Assembly (NCBI RefSeq): GCF_003173755.1
Contig: NZ_CP029553.1
Span: forward strand, 5,398,001-5,462,000
Direction: 5' to 3'
Length of the DNA: 64,000 bases
Source of the DNA: Methylobacterium terrae
GTDB taxonomy: Bacteria > Pseudomonadota > Alphaproteobacteria > Rhizobiales > Beijerinckiaceae
Each line of letters starts with the position of its first letter. Position 1 is the stretch's first letter. Positions 38,297-45,571 of the stretch are shown piece by piece. The notes under the pieces are model-generated. The model was not told where the DNA came from. It saw only the letters and a program-made list of their open reading frames with translations, and did not search any database. Both the position numbers and the translations under genes were made by a program.

Positions 38297-40534
38297 TCAC
38301 CAGAGGCGGAACAGCGCCTTCGCCCGGGCGAGGTTCGGGTTGTAGTAGGGGTCGTTGCGCAGCTCCGGTCCCCAGCGCTCGGTCATGGTGGCGACCTCGG
38401 CCTCGAAGCGGGCGCGCTTCTCGGGCGTGTCCTCCTTGCCGCGGCTCTTCGATTCGTGGTGCGTCAGGGCGGCGTGCGGGGTCCAGATCACGCTGTAGCC
38501 GGCCTTGCGCACCCGCAGGCAGAGATCGATGTCGTTGAAGGCCACCGCCAGGCACTCGGCATCGAAGCGGCCCACCGCCTCGAACACCTCCCGCCGCATC
38601 ATCAGGCAGGCGCCGGTCACCGCCGAGACCTCCTGCGCGATCACCATGCGGCCGAAATAGCCCGGATCGTCGGGACCGATATCGGGGTGGCTGTGGCCGG
38701 CGACGCCGCCCACCCCCAGCACCACGCCGCCGTGCTGCAGCGTGCCGTCCGGGTAGGACAGCTTGGCGCCAACCGCGCCGACCGCCGGCTCGACCGCGAT
38801 CGAGGCCATCTCGGTCATCCAGCCCGGCTCGGCGATCTCGATGTCGTTGTTGAGGAACAGGAGCAGGGGGCCGCTCGCGGCCGCGGCCCCGTCGTTCGAC
38901 AGGCCCGAGAAGTTGAACGGGCCGGGGCGGGAGAGCACCCGCACCCGCGGATCGGCGGCGGCCTCCTCCAGGAGCGCCAGGGCCGGGGGCTCGGTGCTGC
39001 CGTTGTCGACCACCACGACCTCGATGTCGGGATAGTCGGTGCCCGTGAGCAGCCCGTCGAGGACGACGCGCAGCAACTCGGCCCGGTCCTTCGTCGGGAT
39101 GATCACCGAGACCCGCGGCGCCGGATCGGGCAGGGCGCGCACCAGCCGGTTGAAGCCGAGGGGCCCGCGCTCGACCCGGTGCGGCCAGCCGCGCCGCGCG
39201 ACCAGCTCCTCGAGCGCCCTGAGGCGTGCCGCCTCGGCCCGGGCCAGGAACGCGTCCGAGAAGGTGCCGGAGCCGATCGCGGTGCGCCAGTGATAGAGGA
39301 TCACCGGCAGGTGTCGCACGCGGGCGGGATCGAGCCGGTCGCTCAGGCGCAGCAGCAGGTCGTGATCCTGGCTGCCCTCGAAGCCCGGGCGCAAGCCCCC
39401 CACCGCCTCGACCAGGCTGCGGCGCACCACCGTCAGGTGGTTGAGGTAGTTCTGGCCGTAGAGGAGCTCCGGGTTCCAGTCGCCCTTGAAGTGGGGCTCG
39501 AACCGCCGCCCGGTCGCGTCGATCTTGTCCTCGTCGCTGTAGATCAGGTCGAGGTCGGGCTCGCGCCGGATCGCCTTCCCCACCTCGTAGAGGGCGTGGG
39601 CGGGCAGCACGTCGTCGTGGTCCATGAACGCGACGTAGGCGCCGCGCGCCAGCCCGAGCGCGGTGTTGGTGGCCGCCGCGATGTGGCCGTTCTCGGGCCG
39701 GCGCTCGACGCGGATGCGGGGATCCTCCGAAGCGGCCCGGGCGAGCAGGCGCGGCACCGCCGGATCGGTCGAGGCGTCGTCGGCGATGCACAGCTCCCAG
39801 TGCGGGTAGAGCTGGTCGCGCACCGAGCGCAGGGCCTCCTCGAGCACCTTCGGCCCGGGATCGTAGACCGGCATCACCACCGAGATCAGCGGAGGATCTC
39901 GCCATTGCGCCACCTCGGCGGCGATGCGGGCCCGGTCGGCCTCGCTCAAGCTGTCGAAGTGGCGGACCCAGGTGTCGTACCCGGTCAGCCCCGGGGGCAC
40001 GAGGGCGCGGGCGAGGCGGTGCTGCGAGCGCACCCGCTTGCCGACCGCGCGCCAGAACAGCGCCTTCGCGGTGAGGACCGGCCGGCGCAGGGCCGCCCGG
40101 CCGACGAGGGCGAGGCGGCTTCGCACGGTGACGGTGAACTCGGCGATGCTGAGCGCCGGCTCCCCGAGCATCGGGGCCAGCCGCAGGGAGGTGGTGCCGG
40201 CGGGCAGCCGCCCGAGCCAGGTGAAGCGGCCGTGGCCGAAGGCGCGCTCCGACAGGCTGGTGCCCTGCGGCCCGTCCGTCCCCTCGGCGACCGCGCTCAG
40301 CTCGACCCGGCTGAAGGCGCCGTGGTTCTCGTCCTTGAAGGCGATGGAGACCCAGCGCGCGCCGAGGCCGAGATCCGCCACGTCGAGGCTCAGGGCCTCG
40401 ACCCCGAATTCGAGCCGGACCCGGGCGAAATCCCGCGCGACGAGGCGCCCGCGCCCGAGGCGGAGCGAGGCGCGCAAGGGCGCGCGCAGGGGCGCATGAG
40501 TGGGCGCGGCGGGGGAAACGGTCTGGCCTGTCAC
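38297..40534 (-). CDS. Double-domain GT2 glycosyltransferase with N-terminal beta-domain
   Basis: About 745 residues from GTG with GAGGACAG just upstream (a GTG at 40567 is in frame). Residues 25-135 are beta-rich (VRLEFGVEALSLDVADLG). The first GT-A domain starts near 216 (LISVVMPVYDPG, IADDASTD, FMDHDDVL). The second starts near 475 (RVSVIIPTKDRAELL, VVVDNGSTE, FLNNDIEI). Each carries a DxD-like metal site, so both may be active. The second ends with FNDIDLCLRVRKAGY. This architecture is known from glycan polymerising or rhamnan-type transferases. No membrane segment. Probably acts on the capsule or a related surface glycan with the neighbouring ugd gene product. Confidence 0.86.
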   Translation of the reverse strand: MTGQTVSPAAPTHAPLRAPLRASLRLGRGRLVARDFARVRLEFGVEALSLDVADLGLGARWVSIAFKDENHGAFSRVELSAVAEGTDGPQGTSLSERAFGHGRFTWLGRLPAGTTSLRLAPMLGEPALSIAEFTVTVRSRLALVGRAALRRPVLTAKALFWRAVGKRVRSQHRLARALVPPGLTGYDTWVRHFDSLSEADRARIAAEVAQWRDPPLISVVMPVYDPGPKVLEEALRSVRDQLYPHWELCIADDASTDPAVPRLLARAASEDPRIRVERRPENGHIAAATNTALGLARGAYVAFMDHDDVLPAHALYEVGKAIRREPDLDLIYSDEDKIDATGRRFEPHFKGDWNPELLYGQNYLNHLTVVRRSLVEAVGGLRPGFEGSQDHDLLLRLSDRLDPARVRHLPVILYHWRTAIGSGTFSDAFLARAEAARLRALEELVARRGWPHRVERGPLGFNRLVRALPDPAPRVSVIIPTKDRAELLRVVLDGLLTGTDYPDIEVVVVDNGSTEPPALALLEEAAADPRVRVLSRPGPFNFSGLSNDGAAAASGPLLLFLNNDIEIAEPGWMTEMASIAVEPAVGAVGAKLSYPDGTLQHGGVVLGVGGVAGHSHPDIGPDDPGYFGRMVIAQEVSAVTGACLMMRREVFEAVGRFDAECLAVAFNDIDLCLRVRKAGYSVIWTPHAALTHHESKSRGKEDTPEKRARFEAEVATMTERWGPELRNDPYYNPNLARAKALFRLW

Positions 40535-40712
40535 CTGTCCTCGCGCCTCCCGGAGCCGCCTCGGCACCGCGCCATCATCGTCAATGAAATCAATTGGTTA
40601 GATCGATCGTTGCGGTGGTCCGTGTAGCAGGGGGGCCGCGCGGCTGGCAAGGGGGCGACCTCCCGCGGCAGCCCCCGCCGCGCCCGAAAGCCATGCCGGC
40701 GCAGGATCCCGC

Positions 40713-40741
40713 TTGTCACCCGCCGCAACAGCCTCTATACG
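40713..40741 (+). promoter_or_regulatory. Sigma-70-type promoter of tRNA-Val
   Basis: TTGTCA (40713-40718) and TATACG (40736-40741) with a 17-nt spacer, 35 nt before the mature tRNA 5' end. Both spacing and position fit a housekeeping promoter. Confidence 0.65.
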
Positions 40742-40776
40742 CCCTCTCACACCGGGGCCGCGACACACGGCACCGA

Positions 40777-40851
<75 letters not shown>

Positions 40852-41005
40852 TCACCGCTCCGGATGTCGGGGATTTGTCCCTCGGAGCGGTACCGGACCT
40901 GAACGGTCCGGAGCGGATGAAATCAGGAGATGGCCCCTCGGTCACGAGGGTTGCCGACCAAGGTCTCGGGCAGGCGTCGCGATCGTGACGCGCCGCGGGG
41001 CCGAT

Positions 41006-41080
<75 letters not shown>

Positions 41081-41105
41081 TCACCACCCCGGATCTGCCG
41101 CCGAC

Positions 41106-41402
41106 ATGACCGCCCAAGATCTCAGCTCCGAGGCGTCCGGCTCCAAGGCGACCAAATTCAAGGCGACCAGCTCCGCGACGACGGGGATGTCCCTCATGAC
41201 GGAACAGGATGTCGGCGTGGCCTTCGCCACCCTGGCGACCGCGCTCGCGGTCGCGCTGCACAAGCAGGGCGTCGCCGACGGCGAGGCGTTGCTGGCCGAG
41301 ACCGTCGGCACCCTCGAGGCCGTGCTGCAGGACGATTACCCGGAACAGGCCCGGGCGATCCTCTCCGCCTGCGCCCGCTCGCTGCGGGCGGCGGAAGGCT
41401 GA
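41106..41402 (+). CDS. Small protein of unknown function behind tRNA-Val
   Basis: A 98-residue protein. The N-terminal 30 residues are Ser/Thr/Lys-rich and probably disordered; residues 32-95 look helical (VGVAFATLATALAVALHKQG, AILSACARSLRAAEG). There is no signal peptide and no recognised family. Start uncertain: ATGs at residues 28 and 31 could also be used. It begins 25 nt after the second tRNA-Val and might use the same transcript. Confidence 0.55.
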   Translation: MTAQDLSSEASGSKATKFKATSSATTGMSLMTEQDVGVAFATLATALAVALHKQGVADGEALLAETVGTLEAVLQDDYPEQARAILSACARSLRAAEG

Positions 41403-41421
41403 GGCGCTCAGCCCGCGGCAG

Positions 41422-41697
41422 TCACCGGGCGGCCCGCTCCATACCCGAGGGCGGGGCGAACCCGACCGTGTCCTTCTCGGCGTCGCCCGTCGGGGCTCCC
41501 ACCCGCGTCGAGACACGGCCGCTCGCCGCGGACGCGACCGGCGGGGCGGGCTCGGGCTGCGCGCAGAACAGGCCGACCGTATCCTTCTCCGGATTTCCGG
41601 TCACCGGCCCGATCCGCATCGGCAGGTAGAGCGGGCAGCGCGCGACCGCCGGGCCGAGGCAGGCCAGCATCGCCAGCGGGATGATCAGCAGGCGCAT
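41422..41697 (-). CDS. Small secreted protein with duplicated EKDTVG motif
   Basis: A 91-residue protein with a perfect AGGAGG 5 nt before ATG and a signal peptide (LLIIPLAMLACLGPAVA, cleavage near residue 19). The mature part contains two copies of a 15-residue unit: IGPVTGNPEKDTVGLF and VGAPTGDAEKDTVGFA (about residues 28-43 and 66-81). Four Cys counting the signal peptide. No named family is recognised. The exact repeat suggests a bound ligand, metal or peptide partner, but nothing more can be said. Confidence 0.68.
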   Translation of the reverse strand: MRLLIIPLAMLACLGPAVARCPLYLPMRIGPVTGNPEKDTVGLFCAQPEPAPPVASAASGRVSTRVGAPTGDAEKDTVGFAPPSGMERAAR

Positions 41698-42395
41698 GGT
41701 TTCCTCCTGAGACAAGTATTTTCGCCGATCCCGGTCGAGAGCCTGTCTCGTCTCGCCCCGATCACGTGCGGCACTGTCCTTCTTCTACCGTCGTCGCCCG
41801 AATTGCATCGTCAGATTGAAGGATTGTCATTGAAGGATCGCCTCGGCCGACGCGCCCCGGTCGGCGGCCGTCCGGCACGACGCGCCTCCCCGCTCGCCCA
41901 CCGGCGCCTGTTTCCCAAAGGAGCGGACCGGAACGCCAGCTCGGCGCGGGCTGGAGCGCGCCGCGCATCCGTTCGGCAGTTCGGACGGCTCGCCGTGAAC
42001 CGGGGGCAGGTCCGGCCCACACCGGCGATGGGTCGGGCACGCCCCGGTGAGCAGGACACGGGCCAAGCCCGGGCTCGGGCCGCACGAATCCCGGCACCCG
42101 ATGCCCCGGCACCCGATGGCGACGGGCCTGCTGCGCGAACCCCGGCGAGACGGCGCGCGACCGCCTCGGCCAGGGAGCGACCGGCGCGGCGCCGACTTCC
42201 GCCGGACGCACGGACAGGCAGCGCTCGAACTGACGCGCAATCGGCGGTCTCGGTCGTGGAAGAATGCCGGGAGGACGCGCAGGGCGTCGATCGCCGGGCA
42301 GCGCCCAGAGCCACGGATCTAGAGCAAGCGTCTAGAACGATGCTGCATCCATCGACAAACGCGATGTCTCAGCTGCCGATGCCTGGAGAACCGAG
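41698..42395. other. Gene-poor region before tRNA-Gln
   Basis: About 700 nt in which open frames occur on both strands but none shows protein-like composition or a ribosome site. A 15-nt tandem repeat (CCCGGCACCCGATGC-like, about 42090-42120) is present. Possibly a remnant of lost genes next to a tRNA. Confidence 0.45.
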
Positions 42396-42469
42396 TGGCT
42401 GGGGGACGTGGATTCGAACCACGACTAACGGAGTCAGAGTCCGCTGTTCTACCGTTAAACTATCCCCCA
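42396..42469 (-). tRNA. tRNA-Gln (CTG)
   Basis: 74 nt including CCA on the minus strand. It begins TGGGGGATAG, the typical tRNA-Gln acceptor start with the unpaired-like U1. The anticodon loop CTCTGAC gives anticodon CTG, and the T-arm contains GTTCGAATC. It reads CAG codons. Confidence 0.96.
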
Positions 42470-42948
42470 ACGGGGCGCTGCGTGCGAGGGAGCAGAGGAA
42501 GGATCCGTCTGTCCGGGCCGGCACGTCACCGCCTCGGGTGCGGTGCTGATAGGCTGGTTCGCCGGGCCGGTCAAGGCCTTCTTGCGCGGCCGTCGTGGTC
42601 ATCGGGTGAGCGGTGCGCCCGGCCTCGGCCGCGGCGGAATCGTTCCGCGCTCGCGCCGACGCCCCGCAAGGTTTCGGCGGGACGGGGAGCGACCACGCCG
42701 GTCTCGCTGTTCGGGTATGAAGGCTGAGGCAGGCGATGCTGCGATGCAACATGCAGAGTGCGCGGCGCGTGACCAACGGCGCGACCGCCGTCGCCCGGGA
42801 GAAGACCGATCGGGACGCGACCGAGCGCGCCCACGATACACAAGTTTTCCTTGGATCGACGATGGTTCCACTTGATGGCGACGCAGTTCGCCCGATATGC
42901 CTGGACGACTCGGAGCGTGCCGGGTTGCTCAGATCGGGATGGAACCTC
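42470..42948. other. Upstream region of second mucR-like gene
   Basis: 479 nt between tRNA-Gln and the MucR start. The frame is open for 70 codons upstream of the chosen start, but that part does not look like MucR protein. CGGAATCGTTCCG (about 42646-42658) is a palindrome. Probably promoter and leader DNA. Confidence 0.35.
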
Positions 42949-43482
42949 GTGTCGGACGTCAACCTGGAGCAGCAGTCTGAGTTCGTCGGCCTCGCGGCCG
43001 ACATCGTCTCGTCCTATGTCGCGAACAACAATGTTCAGGTGGCGGAGCTGCCGGCCCTGATCGCGTCGGTCCACGCCTCGCTGGCGGCGCTCGGCCAGCC
43101 GGCGGCACCGGCCGTCGAGGAGACCCGGGCGACGGCGGCACAGATCCGCAAGTCGGTCACGCCCGACCACCTGATCAGCTTCGTGGACGGCAAGCCCTAC
43201 CGCTCGCTCAAGCGCCACCTCACCTCGCAGGGCCTGACACCGGCCGATTACCGGCAGAAGTTCGGCCTGCCGCACGACTACCCGATGGTCGCGGCGAGCT
43301 ACGCCGCCCAGCGCTCGGCGCTGGCCAAGAGCCTGGGTCTCGGGCAGCGCCGCCGCGACGCCGCGGCGGCGGCCCAGGTCGCGGCGATCGAGGCCGAGGC
43401 GGCCGAGCCGGTGCCCGCGCCGGACGTCGCGGAGGAGAAGCCCGCGCCGCGTCGGCGCGCGCGCAAAGCCGCAGCCGAGTAG
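42949..43482 (+). CDS. Second MucR/Ros-family regulator lacking zinc ligands
   Basis: About 177 residues from GTG at 42949, chosen because the family core (LAADIVSSYVANNNV) starts 13 residues later; an ATG at 42736 is in frame. The Ros/MucR domain reads SVTPDHLISFVDGKPYRSL, KRHL, then TPADYRQKFGLPHDYPMVA. Both Cys ligand positions are lost (Ser and Asp), and only one His remains. It carries a long Ala/Arg-rich basic tail ending ARKAAAE. Closely related to the regulator at 5920, so likely a lineage-specific expansion. It is followed 1 nt later by a three-gene overlapping set. Confidence 0.87.
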   Translation: MSDVNLEQQSEFVGLAADIVSSYVANNNVQVAELPALIASVHASLAALGQPAAPAVEETRATAAQIRKSVTPDHLISFVDGKPYRSLKRHLTSQGLTPADYRQKFGLPHDYPMVAASYAAQRSALAKSLGLGQRRRDAAAAAQVAAIEAEAAEPVPAPDVAEEKPAPRRRARKAAAE

Positions 43483-43483
43483 G

Positions 43484-43630
43484 ATGGCGCTGGCCAATCC
43501 CTGGCGGCGGACGCGCGGACGGCGCCTCCCGTCGCGCGAGCAGGTGCTGCTGCTCGTCACCGGCGCGGTGATCGCGGCGGTCGGCGTCGCGCTGGCCGGG
43601 GGCGATCTCATGGGGAAGTGGCTCGGATGA
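43484..43630 (+). CDS. 48-residue single-span membrane protein
   Basis: ATG lies 1 nt after the mucR-like stop, with AGTAGG upstream. The product has a basic N-terminus (WRRTRGRRLPSRE) and one membrane helix (VLLLVTGAVIAAVGVALAG). Its TGA overlaps the next ATG (ATGA), which supports real translation. Below usual gene-calling length. Orientation by the positive-inside rule puts the N-terminus in the cytoplasm. Function unknown. Confidence 0.6.
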   Translation: MALANPWRRTRGRRLPSREQVLLLVTGAVIAAVGVALAGGDLMGKWLG

Positions 43631-44109
43631 GGCGGGCCTTCGGCACGGTCGGCCCGATGCTCGCCGTCGCGACCTCCGTCGCCGTCGCGGCGCCGGAGGG
43701 CAAGCCGGTCTCCACGACGGCCATCCTCCGCTCCTGCGCCGGCAAGGCGCTGCCGGAATACCGCAAGGGGGCCTGCCTCGACGATGCCGCCAAGGCGTTG
43801 CGGGCCCGGCTCGACGCGGCGGTGGAGCGCAAGCTCGCCGGCATCGCGGCGGTCGCCACCCGGCCGCCGAGTCCCGGCAGCCTCGCCGGCCGCGAGGATT
43901 CGGAGAACTGGCGCAAGGCCTTCCTGGCGGCACAGGCCGCCTGGGAGGAGTATTTCCGGCGCCACTGCGACAGCCTCTACGACTTCGACTACCATGGCGG
44001 CTCGGCGGCGGGGCAGCTCGCCTCGTCGTGCAAGATCCGGCTGCTCGCGGCGCGGATCGACGAGATGCGGGAGGGGACAGCCGTGAGCGACCCGGAAGGC
44101 CGCCGATGA
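43627..44109 (+). CDS. LprI-like (DUF1311-type) secreted protein
   Basis: 160 residues, start overlapping the previous stop. A weak signal peptide (MRRAFGTVGPMLAVATSVAVAA) leads into a helical Cys-containing domain: SCAGKALPEYRKGACLDDAAKA, then WEEYFRRHCDSLYDFDYHGG, ending SCKIRLLAARIDEM. The W...Y..C....GG.....C....R...L spacing is that of the LprI/DUF1311 lysozyme-inhibitor-like family. Probably periplasmic. The TGA overlaps the next ATG. A role in envelope protection is suggested by the family, not shown here. Confidence 0.72.
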   Translation: MRRAFGTVGPMLAVATSVAVAAPEGKPVSTTAILRSCAGKALPEYRKGACLDDAAKALRARLDAAVERKLAGIAAVATRPPSPGSLAGREDSENWRKAFLAAQAAWEEYFRRHCDSLYDFDYHGGSAAGQLASSCKIRLLAARIDEMREGTAVSDPEGRR

Positions 44110-44333
44110 GCGCGCCGCTGACCTTCGAGGACGACGTCGAGGCGCGCCTGGGCGCCCTCGAGCTGATCGTGACCGCCCTGCTGCGCGAGCGGGCGGAGCG
44201 CGACCCCGACGCGCGGGAGGCGGTGCTGCAGGCGCTGCGGCGCGAGGCCCAGGAGCCGGCCCCGCCGACGCCGAAGACCGAGGCCGCCCTGGCCAAGGCC
44301 CTCGCGCTCGCGGAGATCATCCTGGCGCCCTGA
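44106..44333 (+). CDS. Small acidic helical protein of unknown function
   Basis: 75 residues, coupled by ATGA to the LprI-like gene. Mostly helical with an EARLGALELIVTALLRERAE segment that may form a coiled coil, a Pro-rich bend (APPTPKTE), and a hydrophobic end (LALAEIILAP). Third member of a small overlapping operon. No family recognised. Confidence 0.58.
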   Translation: MSAPLTFEDDVEARLGALELIVTALLRERAERDPDAREAVLQALRREAQEPAPPTPKTEAALAKALALAEIILAP

Positions 44334-44359
44334 CGGTGCTTCCCGGGACGCGCGGCGCG

Positions 44360-44521
44360 TCAGGCGCCGCCGATCGGCTCGGTCACCGTGCCGGTGCCGG
44401 CGCAGTCCGGGCAGGGCTCACCCGCGAGGCGGCCCGAGCCGGCGCAGCGCGGGCAGAGGTTCTCGCCGGTGCCGGGCGTCCCGGGATCGGCCTTGTCGCC
44501 GGGCTTGGGTGAATCGGCCAT
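44360..44521 (-). CDS. 53-residue protein with two CxxCxGxG zinc-binding motifs
   Basis: The product has CPRCAGSGRLAG and CPDCAGTGTVTE, the repeat pair that binds one zinc in DnaJ. No J domain is present. A GGGAG site precedes ATG and a long hairpin sits 22 nt upstream of the start. Such mini zinc proteins may bind unfolded proteins or thiol partners. Too short for many annotation pipelines. Confidence 0.68.
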   Translation of the reverse strand: MADSPKPGDKADPGTPGTGENLCPRCAGSGRLAGEPCPDCAGTGTVTEPIGGA

Positions 44522-44542
44522 CACGTCACTCCCTGGAACCGG

Positions 44543-44580
44543 AGGGGCGAGCCGGGCGGAGGACCGCCCGGCTCGCCCCT
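44543..44580 (-). terminator. Perfect 17-bp hairpin ahead of the zinc mini-protein
   Basis: AGGGGCGAGCCGGGCGG, a 4-nt loop and the exact reverse complement. It lies 144 nt after the glycine-rich gene (same strand) and 22 nt before the next start. No T-run; it could be that gene's terminator or a leader structure controlling the mini-protein. Confidence 0.5.
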
Positions 44581-44723
44581 CACGCGATTTCGTCCTCCGC
44601 ATCGACCGCGTTGGACCGAGACAGGGCATCCGCCGCCGCGGTGCGGAAACCCAATGCGCTCACGCGTGCGAAGCTCCGCTCCACCTTTGCGGGCGCGCGA
44701 GACCGCCCGCGGCCGGTGGCGCG

Positions 44724-45275
44724 TCAGTAGCCGTAGCCGTAGGAGACGCAGGTCCCGTAGACCTCGTCGTAGGTCGCGTAAGGGCCGCAGCCGCCGTAAT
44801 AGCCCCCGTAATACCCGCCGCCATAGCCGACGTTGGACAGGCCGTAGCCGAGCCCGAGACCCAGGCCGACCCCGGCGAGGCCGTAGCCGAGGCCGCGCCC
44901 GTAGCCGCCGCGATACCCGTAGCCGCGATACCCGCCGTAGCCGCCGCGATAGCCGCCGAAGCCGGCGCCGCGGTATCCGCCGAAGCCGCCACGATATCCG
45001 CCGCCGATCCCGACCCCGCGATAGCCGCCGCCGAAACCTGCACCCCGGAAGCCGCCGCCGAGGGCGCCGCCCCGGAAGCCGGCCCCGCCGAGGCCGCCGC
45101 GAAAGCCGCCGCCACCCAGGCCGCCACCCCGGAAGCCGCCGCCGCCGAAACCGCCGCCGTGGAAGCCGCCACCGCCGAAGCCGCCGCCCCGGAAGCCGCC
45201 GCGGGCATCGGCCCCTGCCGTGGACAGGGCGAGGGCGCCGGCGGCGAGCGCGGACGCGAGTACGAGATGCCTCAT
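44724..45275 (-). CDS. Glycine-rich secreted protein
   Basis: 183 residues with AGGAGA before ATG and a signal peptide (LVLASALAAGALALSTAG, cleavage after ADA near residue 23). The mature protein is built of GGGFRGG, GGGFHGG and GGYRG repeats, ending in a Tyr/Cys-rich tail (GGCGPYATYDEVYGTCVSYG). Low-complexity Gly/Tyr/Arg proteins of this kind are surface or envelope proteins of unknown function. The opposite strand is open throughout only because of the repeats. An EcfG-like promoter candidate lies about 47 nt upstream. Confidence 0.75.
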   Translation of the reverse strand: MRHLVLASALAAGALALSTAGADARGGFRGGGFGGGGFHGGGFGGGGFRGGGLGGGGFRGGLGGAGFRGGALGGGFRGAGFGGGYRGVGIGGGYRGGFGGYRGAGFGGYRGGYGGYRGYGYRGGYGRGLGYGLAGVGLGLGLGYGLSNVGYGGGYYGGYYGGCGPYATYDEVYGTCVSYGYGY

Positions 45276-45321
45276 GGCACCATCTCCTGATCGTGAAGGA
45301 AGGTTTTCCTCAGAGCCTAAC

Positions 45322-45346
45322 AACGTCGGCGGAGTAGGGCGGTTCG
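45322..45346 (-). promoter_or_regulatory. Candidate EcfG-type general-stress promoter
   Basis: Read on the minus strand: CGAAC, 16 nt, CGTT. The alphaproteobacterial EcfG consensus is GGAAC-N16/17-CGTT, so there is one mismatch. The -10 end lies about 47 nt before the start of the glycine-rich protein gene. Confidence 0.35.
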
Positions 45347-45571
45347 GAACGCTTTCGTCGCGCCCCGCCGTCTCGCGGGTTCGTGACCGGCAAGGCCGGT
45401 ATCGGTGCCGGCGCGTCGGTAATCGGGAGATGGCGGGCTGATGCGCCCGACCGACGGCCCGAGAGGCTGACGCGTCAGGCGGTTGATCCATCGCGATTTT
45501 CCGATCGCAAGCCGAAGGCTTGGCGGCACTTCGAGAGCCGGGCCGGAGGTCGTTCTCAACGACCGTCGGTC

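Noticed and set aside
41762-42322. Overlapping frames on both strands before tRNA-Gln
   Set aside because: All are Arg/Ala/Pro-rich in several frames at once, the usual sign of non-coding GC-rich DNA.
44388-45290. 300-codon plus-strand frame rich in AAxxPEAA repeats
   Set aside because: Complement of the glycine-rich repeats of the minus-strand gene, which has a signal peptide and AGGAGA.
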